Below are positions 26,468 through 32,498 of a stretch of 32,498 nt of DNA, one piece after another. The notes below the pieces were generated by a model, which searched no databases, was not told the origin of the DNA, and was given only the letters and a program-made list of their open reading frames with translations. This stretch comes from Prevotella sp. (lineage in GTDB: Bacteria > Bacteroidota > Bacteroidia > Bacteroidales > Bacteroidaceae). Made by a program: the position numbers and the translations under genes. The DNA lies in the NCBI GenBank assembly GCA_017475005.1, contig JAFVGI010000051.1, forward strand, positions 1 to 32,498. Reading direction: 5' to 3'. Every line of letters begins with the position of its first letter. The first letter of the stretch is position 1.

Positions 26468-27490
26468 ATGGCAAAAGTTGTAACATTGGGCGAGATTATG
26501 CTCCGCCTTTCTCCTAACGGTCAAGACCGTTTCATTCAAACAGACATTTTCCGTATCATCCCTGGCGGCGGTGAAGCTAACGTAGCAATTAGTTGTGCTA
26601 ACTATGGTCACGATGCATATTTCGTATCAAAACTCCCAGCACACGAAATCGGACAGATAGCAGTCAATTCTCTTCGTCGATATGGTGTTAATACACAGTT
26701 TATTGCTCGCGGTGGTGATCGTGTAGGTCTTTACTATTGTGAGACAGGTGCATCAATGCGTCCTTCAAAGGTCATCTACGATCGTGCTAACAGTGCCATT
26801 GCAGAGGCTGACCCATCTGATTTCGACTTTGATGTTATCATGGAAGGTGCTCAGTGGTTCCATTGGTCTGGTATCACTCCTGCTATTTCTGATAAGGCTG
26901 CAGAACTGACAAAACTGGCTTGTGAGGCTGCAAAGCGTCATGGCGTGACAGTATCTGTTGACCTCAACTTCCGTAAGAAATTGTGGACTTCTGAAAAAGC
27001 TATCTCTGTTATGCGTCCTCTCATGAAATATGTTGATGTATGTATAGGTAATGAGGAAGATGCAGAACTCTGTCTTGGCTTCAAGCCTGATGCTGACGTT
27101 GAAGGCGGTGAGACAAATGCAGAGGGTTACAAGGGTATCTTCGAGCAGATGATGAAGGAATTCGGATTCAAGTATGTTGTTTCTACACTCCGTGAGTCAT
27201 TCTCTGCTACATTCAATGGCTGGAAAGCTATGATATATGATGGTAAGGAATTCTACCAGTCAAAGCGTTATGAAATCAATCCTATCATCGACCGTGTTGG
27301 TGGTGGTGACTCTTTCTCTGGTGGTCTCATTCATGGTCTTCTGACAAAGCCAACACAGGGTGAAGCTCTTGAGTTCGCTGTTGCTGCATCAGCTCTGAAG
27401 CATACTATCAATGGTGACTATAACCTTGTTAATGCTGCTGAGGTAGAGGCTCTCGCTGGTGGTAATGCAAACGGACGCGTACAGCGTTAA
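26468..27490 (+). CDS. kdgK: 2-keto-3-deoxygluconate kinase (PfkB family)
   Basis: 340 residues. It phosphorylates 2-keto-3-deoxygluconate to KDPG with ATP in the cytoplasm. PfkB signatures: IIPGGGEANVAISC (30-43) and DRVGGGDSFSGGLIHG (275-290) with catalytic base D281. The family is broad, but the direct neighbour eda and the nearby uxaA make the KDG kinase assignment strong. The stop is followed at once by heptamer array G. Confidence 0.92.
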   Translation: MAKVVTLGEIMLRLSPNGQDRFIQTDIFRIIPGGGEANVAISCANYGHDAYFVSKLPAHEIGQIAVNSLRRYGVNTQFIARGGDRVGLYYCETGASMRPSKVIYDRANSAIAEADPSDFDFDVIMEGAQWFHWSGITPAISDKAAELTKLACEAAKRHGVTVSVDLNFRKKLWTSEKAISVMRPLMKYVDVCIGNEEDAELCLGFKPDADVEGGETNAEGYKGIFEQMMKEFGFKYVVSTLRESFSATFNGWKAMIYDGKEFYQSKRYEINPIIDRVGGGDSFSGGLIHGLLTKPTQGEALEFAVAASALKHTINGDYNLVNAAEVEALAGGNANGRVQR

Positions 27491-27532
27491 TGACAATTGA
27501 TAATTGACAATTGAAAGTTGAAAGTTAATAAT
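27491..27532. repeat. heptamer array G (6 units)
   Basis: Units TGACAAT, TGATAAT, TGACAAT, TGAAAGT twice, TAATAAT. It fills the kdgK-eda gap exactly, from the kdgK stop (27488-27490) to one base before the eda ATG. Every unit contains TGA or TAA. It is the same word family as array D. Confidence 0.87.
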
Positions 27533-27533
27533 T

Positions 27534-28202
27534 ATGGCAAAATTTGATAAATTTCAGGTGATGGCAAAGATTGCTGCCGCACCTATGGTTCCAGTTTTCT
27601 ATAACAAAGATATCGAGATTTGTAAGAATGTCATCAAGGCATGCTATGATGGTGGCGTTCGCGCTTTTGAGTTCACCAATCGTGGAGACTTCGCACATGA
27701 GGTTTTTGACGAACTCTCTAAGTGGGTTAACAAAGAATGCCCTGAATTGGCTCTTGGTATAGGTAGTGTCGTTGATGCTCCTACAGCAGCTCTTTACATC
27801 CAGATGGGTGCAAACTTTGTTGTTGGTCCACTCTTCAATCCTGATATCGCTGTTGTCTGCAATCGTCGTTGTGTGACCTACTGCCCAGGATGTCTCACAC
27901 CATCAGAGATTGGTAAGGCACAGGAAGTTGGCTGTGACTTCACAAAGGTATTCCCAGGTGATGTTGTTGGTCCAAATCTTATCAAAGGACTCATGGCTCC
28001 AATGCCTTGGTCAAAGATTATGGTTACTGGCGGTGTTGCTCCTGAGAAAGAGAATCTCGAGAGTTGGTTCAAGGCTGGCGTATTCTGTGTTGGTATGGGC
28101 TCTAAGTTATTCCCAAAAGACAAGGTAGCAGCTGGCGACTGGCAGTACGTTACCGACAAGTGTAAAGAAGCTCTTGGCTACTGCAATGCAGCTAAGGCCT
28201 AA
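27534..28202 (+). CDS. eda: KDPG (2-keto-3-deoxy-6-phosphogluconate) aldolase
   Basis: 222 residues. It cleaves KDPG to pyruvate and glyceraldehyde-3-phosphate, the last Entner-Doudoroff/uronate step. The Schiff-base lysine is K138 in [12 protein letters not shown], and E46 in [11 protein letters not shown] is the catalytic acid/base. [12 protein letters not shown] (94-105) is the family phosphate-side strand. It is co-transcribed with kdgK. A terminator hairpin begins 17 bp after the stop, inside the start of the next gene. Confidence 0.95.
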   Translation: MAKFDKFQVMAKIAAAPMVPVFYNKDIEICKNVIKACYDGGVRAFEFTNRGDFAHEVFDELSKWVNKECPELALGIGSVVDAPTAALYIQMGANFVVGPLFNPDIAVVCNRRCVTYCPGCLTPSEIGKAQEVGCDFTKVFPGDVVGPNLIKGLMAPMPWSKIMVTGGVAPEKENLESWFKAGVFCVGMGSKLFPKDKVAAGDWQYVTDKCKEALGYCNAAKA

Positions 28203-30834
28203 CATTGCGATATATATTGGCTCCACATGGCTTATTATGGCTATGTGGAGCCTTTTGTTGTGTACACCTGCTATGGCCCAAAAGGGAACAATAGCCTATG
28301 AGGTGTTACAGATGGACTCTTGTCGCATGAGAGCTGACAGTAAAGAGTTCTATCTGCATAAATACAATTTTGACAAACACATCAACAATGCCACTCCAGC
28401 AGAGCAAATACAGGCACAACTCATCTATGCTGATTTCCTGTTGCAGATGAGACAGTTCAAAGAGGCTCGTGCAGTTGTCGATTCTGTCGCTCTCCATGTG
28501 GCATATACTGATTCCTTGCTCTTCCTGAATTATCTTTACCATCAGGGAAAAGTGAGTTTCATCCCTGTTAACATCCAGAAGAACAAAGCCCTCATACAAA
28601 AGGGTTACGATGCGTTGGTGCAATGTTACATATTGTCAACACGAAGAAAGATTGATGAATACCGAGCTCTCTCTATGCAAGCCTTGAGTATGTATTTTTC
28701 TTACGACAGCATCTTTGCTATTGTTCGCGCCTATGATGCTCCCTCAGTACGATATATCAACGAATACAATGTTCCTGACTCGCTGTTGGCAGGAAATCTT
28801 GCAGAACGCACTCTGAGCATACTTCTTAATGGCAATAATGCATACCTGATTGCTGATGCCTGGCGCAATCTAAGCAGTTGCTATTTTCGTATTGGTGAAC
28901 CCCAGAAATCTGTTGAATGCCTGAATATGGCACTTGCCATTCCTGCTATTGATGATATGCCGGAACTGAAGACTTCCATAGCAGAGCAGATGTCTCTCTC
29001 CTACTCTGCCATGGATGATAAATTTCACAGCGACTATTATCGGAATATGTATCTCGACCTGCAGGATAGCACAAGACAGGACAGACAACTCGAGGCACGT
29101 GTGTTGGCACTCAATCAGACCACCAGTCGTATATGGATTCTGGTTTACATTGCCTGTGGAGTATTCATACTGTTGCTGATTTCCGTCATTACACTCATCC
29201 ATAACCATAAGGCTAACAAAATAAAGAAGGCTGACTTCGAAGAACTGGAAGAGAAACTGGCTCTTATGAAGTTAGAGAATACCAAGAGCATTCGTGCTAT
29301 GGTGGAACAGCGTGCCTGTGTTCAGGTTATTAATGGTATGCTGCCTCTTATCGAACGCATGGGACAGGCTGCTAAAAATGGAAAGATGGATTACTGTCAG
29401 GAACTGGCTCATGAGATAAATCGCCAGAACAATATGCTGACAGAATGGATTAAGATGCGACGAGGTGATATCCGCCCACATATAGAAAATGTAAATCTCA
29501 GTGATATCTTCTCTGTAATCAAAAAGACATCCACATCTACGACAAAAACCAATATAAAGGCTGACTCTTCTGCTGTGGTGAAAGCTGACAAAGCCCTGAC
29601 ATTGTTCCTCGTAAACACCCTTGTTGACAATGCCCGCAAAAGTGGTGCAACAGAAATAGATGTTAATGCCACTACTGGTAGCAACTATGCAGAAATAAGT
29701 GTCACAGACAATGGCAAGGGAATGACGGAAGAACAGCTGGCTCACCTCTTTGAATATAAACAGATTGATGGCAAGGGTGGCTTTGGTCTTCAGAACTGTC
29801 GTGGCATCATCGACCGTTATAAGAAGATTTCTTCTCTCTTTTCTGTCTGCATGATAAGTGCAAAGTCTGCTCTTGGTAAAGGCACTACGATATCGTTCCG
29901 TCTGCCACTCATAAAGAGTATTGTCATTGCTCTTGTCTCCCTCCTCAGCATCAGTATGCAAGCCAAGGAGATAGACAGATATGCTGACAGCCTTTACAAC
30001 TGCAATATCCAGGGCAGGTATTCTGATGCCCTGCTCTATGCTGACTCTTGTCGTGCTCATAGTGCAGATGCTGATTCTATAGTTTTGCTTTCAGTATATA
30101 ATGAGGAGGCTGTAGCATCTCTTGCTATGCACCAATGGACTCGTTATTTTAGCAGTAACTGGCAATATACCCTGCTCTATCGTGAACTAACTGCAGACAA
30201 GTCACTGCCTGACTATTACCGCAGTATGCAGCGTGCAGAGTTGCAGGCTAATATAGCAATGCTGGTAGTACTCATCCTTATCCTGTCGCTCATACCATTA
30301 GTGTGGTATCTGTACTTGAAGCCTATTGTCATACAGCGTCGGAAGGAACGTGAACGCAGGAATAACCTTGAGGAAGAGATAGCAGCCTTAAGGCAGGAGA
30401 ATGAACGTCTGCATGTCACCTCCAGCATCACAGACAATCAGTTGTCAACAGTAAAGCATGAGACGATGTACTATCCTTCTCGCATACTGCAGCTAATCAG
30501 TAGCAATGCGCCACAGGAGGAAATCTCCAATGCCATAGAATACTATAGGGAACTGTGTCTGATGCTCACCTCGAAAGTGCTGAAGCAAAAGCCGATGAAT
30601 TCTGATACCCTGCAGGAATTACGTGATTTCCTCCAACTCCTCATAAAGCGTCATAAGGAAGACCCGTTGACAGAAGAACAGGTATCAAGACTCTTCACCA
30701 TCGACACCCCACACACCGACTATCTCGTAATGCGACAGATAATGCGTGAAATTGGAGAAATAACCCACAATCGCAATTCCGGCATCACAGCCACATACCA
30801 AAACGGCAAAACCCAAATAACTCTTAATTCTTAA
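28186..30834 (+). CDS. orphan TPR-type sensor kinase with a C-terminal second membrane module
   Basis: 882 residues from the ATG at 28186 (an in-frame TTG at 28174 and ATGs at 28237/28243 are alternatives). Numbered from 28174: signal peptide ending about 36 (CTPAMAQ), helical TPR-like sensor (about 40-310), transmembrane 318-343, coiled coil, HATPase (about 470-577) with N-box [13 protein letters not shown] (512-516) and GKGGFGLQ (533-540). After it come a hydrophobic segment (580-596), a second TPR-like stretch (600-690), transmembrane 693-717, coiled coil and [12 protein letters not shown] with H762. It recalls the DUF5112/DUF5113 kinases of Bacteroidetes, from memory. The usual H-box position before the HATPase lacks a histidine. 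No response regulator is adjacent. Its first 16 bp overlap eda and its stop is in array H. Confidence 0.8.
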   Translation: MQLRPNIAIYIGSTWLIMAMWSLLLCTPAMAQKGTIAYEVLQMDSCRMRADSKEFYLHKYNFDKHINNATPAEQIQAQLIYADFLLQMRQFKEARAVVDSVALHVAYTDSLLFLNYLYHQGKVSFIPVNIQKNKALIQKGYDALVQCYILSTRRKIDEYRALSMQALSMYFSYDSIFAIVRAYDAPSVRYINEYNVPDSLLAGNLAERTLSILLNGNNAYLIADAWRNLSSCYFRIGEPQKSVECLNMALAIPAIDDMPELKTSIAEQMSLSYSAMDDKFHSDYYRNMYLDLQDSTRQDRQLEARVLALNQTTSRIWILVYIACGVFILLLISVITLIHNHKANKIKKADFEELEEKLALMKLENTKSIRAMVEQRACVQVINGMLPLIERMGQAAKNGKMDYCQELAHEINRQNNMLTEWIKMRRGDIRPHIENVNLSDIFSVIKKTSTSTTKTNIKADSSAVVKADKALTLFLVNTLVDNARKSGATEIDVNATTGSNYAEISVTDNGKGMTEEQLAHLFEYKQIDGKGGFGLQNCRGIIDRYKKISSLFSVCMISAKSALGKGTTISFRLPLIKSIVIALVSLLSISMQAKEIDRYADSLYNCNIQGRYSDALLYADSCRAHSADADSIVLLSVYNEEAVASLAMHQWTRYFSSNWQYTLLYRELTADKSLPDYYRSMQRAELQANIAMLVVLILILSLIPLVWYLYLKPIVIQRRKERERRNNLEEEIAALRQENERLHVTSSITDNQLSTVKHETMYYPSRILQLISSNAPQEEISNAIEYYRELCLMLTSKVLKQKPMNSDTLQELRDFLQLLIKRHKEDPLTEEQVSRLFTIDTPHTDYLVMRQIMREIGEITHNRNSGITATYQNGKTQITLNS
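28219..28260 (+). terminator. intrinsic terminator of kdgK-eda within the kinase signal-peptide codons
   Basis: Perfect 10-bp arms GGCTCCACAT (28219-28228) and ATGTGGAGCC (28243-28252), 14-base loop, followed by TTTTGTTG. It lies 17 bp past the eda stop, the normal place for a terminator, yet is translated as part of the sensor kinase signal peptide. The kinase may therefore be expressed by read-through only. Confidence 0.75.
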
Positions 30835-30887
30835 CTCTTAACTCTTAATTCTTAACTCTTAATTCTTAACTCTTAACTCTTAACTCT
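30818..30887. repeat. heptamer array H (10 units)
   Basis: Ten perfect contiguous units, seven TAACTCT and three TAATTCT, over 70 bp. It forms the last codons and the TAA stop (30832-30834) of the sensor kinase and the entire spacer to mnmE, whose GTG is 4 bp further on. Most junctions give TTAA, so stops occur on both strands. Confidence 0.92.
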
Positions 30888-30891
30888 AGTT

Positions 30892-32190
30892 GTGTCCACA
30901 ATAGCAGCCATAGCAACAGCACCAGGAGGTGCAATAGGAATCATACGCGTCTCAGGCCCTGACGCCATAAGCATCGTAGATAGTGTCTTCTCAAAAGACA
31001 TCCACGACGCCAAAGGCTACACCCTTCACTACGGAGAGATAACCTCGCCCCACAGCCCTCAGCCCATCGATGATGTCCTCGTCAGCGTCTTCCGTGCTCC
31101 TCATTCATATACAGGCGAAGACAGTATCGAGATTTCCTGTCATGGTTCCAGATATATTCTTGAGACGATTCTCTCATTACTGGTAGAGAAAGGATGTCTC
31201 ATGGCACAGCCTGGTGAGTTTACACAGCGGGCTTTTCTCAATGGCAAGATGGACCTTACACAGGCAGAGGCTGTTGCTGACCTTATAGCATCGTCCAATG
31301 CTTCACAACATCGCATTGCCATAAACCAGATGCGTGGTGGCATAACATCACGTTTGCATGAACTGCGGGACAAGCTGCTTCATCTCACCTCTCTCTTGGA
31401 ATTGGAGTTGGACTTCTCCGACCATGAGGAACTGGAGTTTGCTGACCGTTCTGAATTGGAAGATGTAGCTCACTCCATAGAACTGGAGATAACAAAACTG
31501 CTGGAATCTTTCTCTGCTGGTAATGCCATAAAGAATGGTATTCCTGTGGCTATTATCGGTGCTCCAAATGTCGGAAAATCCACTCTTCTTAATGCACTCC
31601 TTGGTGATGACCGTGCTATAGTAAGTGATATTCAGGGTACCACTCGCGACCTCATCGAAGACACCATAACAATCGAGGGACGTCTTTTCCGATTCATTGA
31701 TACGGCAGGCATTCGTCATACTGATGACACAATAGAAAATCTTGGTATAGAACGTTCGCTGAAAGCAGCAAAGAAGGCTCGTATTATCATCCTCATGCGT
31801 GATGACGAACACGACTACCCCATTCTTCCTCCCCTTGGGAGGACCGAGGTGGGGTCCCCTATCATCATCCGCATCCACAATAAGTCTGAAAATTTCCAGG
31901 CTCTTCATGGTATTGGTATTGATGAACTGAAGCAGAAGTTAGTCTATTCTGCTCCAGCCAATGACGATGCTGTTGTTGTCAACCAACGTCATAAGGAAGC
32001 CCTCACAATGGCGCTGGCAGATATCCAGCGTGCCATAGACGCACTCACGCAAGGCCTCAGTGGAGACCTCGTCTCAGAAGACCTCCGCCTCTGCATCCAA
32101 CACCTGGCTGACATCCTCGGTGGCGAAGGCACCATCACCACACCAGAAGTCCTCGCCAACATCTTCAAACACTTCTGCGTGGGAAAATAG
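30892..32190 (+). CDS. mnmE: tRNA modification GTPase MnmE
   Basis: 432 residues, GTG start chosen because the next residues (STIAAIATAPGGAIGIIRVSG) are the canonical N terminus and array H with its stops lies right upstream. With MnmG it makes the cmnm5U34 modification of tRNA wobble uridines. Domains: tetrahydrofolate-binding N domain (1-about 118), helical domain, inserted G domain (about 217-350) and terminal CVGK with the catalytic Cys429. G1 is GAPNVGKS (223-230) with the potassium-binding Asn226, G2 GTTRD, G3 DTAG (270-273), G4 NKSE (330-333). The G-domain part after G3 is shorter than usual and includes an odd GC-rich stretch (PILPPLGRTEVG, 310-321). No normal G5 motif is evident. Confidence 0.92.
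   Translation: MSTIAAIATAPGGAIGIIRVSGPDAISIVDSVFSKDIHDAKGYTLHYGEITSPHSPQPIDDVLVSVFRAPHSYTGEDSIEISCHGSRYILETILSLLVEKGCLMAQPGEFTQRAFLNGKMDLTQAEAVADLIASSNASQHRIAINQMRGGITSRLHELRDKLLHLTSLLELELDFSDHEELEFADRSELEDVAHSIELEITKLLESFSAGNAIKNGIPVAIIGAPNVGKSTLLNALLGDDRAIVSDIQGTTRDLIEDTITIEGRLFRFIDTAGIRHTDDTIENLGIERSLKAAKKARIIILMRDDEHDYPILPPLGRTEVGSPIIIRIHNKSENFQALHGIGIDELKQKLVYSAPANDDAVVVNQRHKEALTMALADIQRAIDALTQGLSGDLVSEDLRLCIQHLADILGGEGTITTPEVLANIFKHFCVGK
31828..31857. repeat. GC-rich double hairpin inside mnmE
   Basis: Arms CCTCCC (31828-31833) and GGGAGG (31837-31842), then GGACC (31841-31845) and GGTCC (31853-31857), stand out from the AT-rich gene. They encode PPLGRTEVG in the G domain. This resembles GC-rich CCTCCCC...GGGAGG repeats seen between genes in Bacteroidetes (from memory), here apparently exapted as coding sequence. 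Confidence 0.4.
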
Positions 32191-32211
32191 TCCAATTGCA
32201 AAGAAACACAT

Positions 32212-32316
32212 AAAATCTGCAAAAATAAGCCCGTAAATCCCTTATTTTCAAGTGTTAAAGATTGTTCGGGTTTTTGCAGATTTTTGATTTAGGTATTGTT
32301 TGTTTGCAGATTTTTG
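32212..32316. repeat. inverted and direct repeats upstream of the recombinase
   Basis: The 14-bp AAAATCTGCAAAAA (32212-32225) is exactly inverted at 32271-32284. TTTGCAGATTTTTG occurs twice in direct orientation (32273-32286 and 32303-32316). A weaker AT hairpin, AAAATAAG/CTTATTTT (32222-32229, 32241-32248), could be an mnmE terminator. These suit recombinase arm sites or autoregulation. Confidence 0.6.
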
Positions 32317-32326
32317 CCTAACTTTG
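32296..32326 (+). promoter_or_regulatory. promoter of the recombinase-like gene
   Basis: TTG (32296-32298), 20 bases, TAACTTTG (32319-32326) fit the Bacteroidetes consensus. It gives a leader of about 110 nt with four GTCCCCC words before the ATG at 32440. Confidence 0.5.
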
Positions 32327-32398
32327 TCCCCCAGATGTCCCCCAAAGAGTGACGCACCCCCCATTTTTTGTCCCCCGAAAGATGGTTTTTTGTCCCCC
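32326..32398. repeat. four GTCCCCC words spaced in multiples of 11 bp
   Basis: GTCCCCC starts at 32326, 32337, 32370 and 32392: steps of 11, 33 and 22. Such spacing puts the words on about one face of the helix, as in cooperative protein sites. They lie in the leader of the recombinase-like gene. Confidence 0.65.
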
Positions 32399-32439
32399 GT
32401 GGCGACATTTGGTAGTAACTCGTTAAAACTATAAAGGCA

Positions 32440-32498
32440 ATGGCAAAGAAACAAACATCAACAACTCAACGAGGACAAGTCAAGCTTCGTGAAAAGAA
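32440..32498 (+). CDS. start of a tyrosine recombinase/integrase (partial)
   Basis: The frame opens at ATG 32440 and runs off the window after 19 residues (MAKKQTSTTQRGQVKLREK). The Gln-Arg-Gly-x-Val-Lys-Leu-Arg pattern resembles the arm-binding N terminus of Bacteroidales phage-type integrases; with so few residues this is tentative. Its repeat-rich leader and the location right after mnmE fit an integrated element beginning here. No tRNA gene is seen at the junction. Confidence 0.5.
   Translation, partial: MAKKQTSTTQRGQVKLREK

Noticed and set aside
29272-30060. A 262-codon minus-strand open frame.
   Set aside because: It is antisense to the sensor kinase ATPase region and matches no family.
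32191-32498. A tRNA gene as the integration site for the recombinase.
   Set aside because: I see no cloverleaf or T-arm sequence in this stretch or elsewhere in the window.

Overview
The window looks like a chromosomal segment from a Prevotella-type member of the Bacteroidales. Evidence from the sequence: a fused LpxC-FabZ gene, promoters of the Bacteroidetes form (TTG or TTTG, about 20 nt, then TAnnTTTG), almost no Shine-Dalgarno sequences, AT-rich spacers, a multi-domain secreted xylan-degrading enzyme, and an orphan TPR-type histidine kinase of a Bacteroidetes architecture. Genus-level placement is inference.

Layout. (1) 1-533 holds no convincing gene. It contains a four-unit octamer array, a striking nested inverted repeat (85-250) and a promoter-like sequence. 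(2) 534-6728, minus strand, is a xylan cluster: a secreted esterase-GH10 xylanase-feruloyl esterase fusion, a GH43 glycosidase, and a second GH43 with a ricin-type domain whose signal-peptide region is out of frame. (3) A small secreted lytic-transglycosylase-like gene (minus) has its own terminator and promoter. (4) 7771-22811 is an unbroken plus-strand run of 14 tightly packed housekeeping genes: purM, prfA, a 50-residue small ORF, pyrF, lpxD, lpxC-fabZ, lpxA, miaA, a class A PBP, a GHL10 (DigH-like) glycosidase, glyA, map, tsaD and a CinA/PncC-type amidase. (5) 22827-28202 is a sugar-acid region: SGNH hydrolase, altronate dehydratase and a LacI-type regulator on minus, divergent from kdgK and eda on plus. 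(6) An orphan histidine kinase and mnmE follow on plus. (7) The right edge holds a repeat-rich leader and the first codons of what looks like a tyrosine recombinase, suggesting a mobile element begins there.

How the genes work together. The left cluster would cut arabinoglucuronoxylan outside the cytoplasm and strip acetyl, feruloyl and arabinosyl decorations. The UxaA-KdgK-Eda set takes altronate (from galacturonate) to pyruvate and glyceraldehyde-3-phosphate; KdgK and Eda would also serve glucuronate. The long central run supplies purine, pyrimidine and one-carbon enzymes, lipid A acyl transfer, peptidoglycan synthesis and tRNA modification.

The most unusual signal is a set of strictly seven-base tandem arrays (eight intergenic, one inside a signal-peptide coding region). 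The word differs from array to array but the period does not. Six of them supply or abut the stop codon of a gene. Because 7 is not a multiple of 3, an array carrying one stop triplet per unit closes all three frames within 21 bases. I know of no described system matching this.
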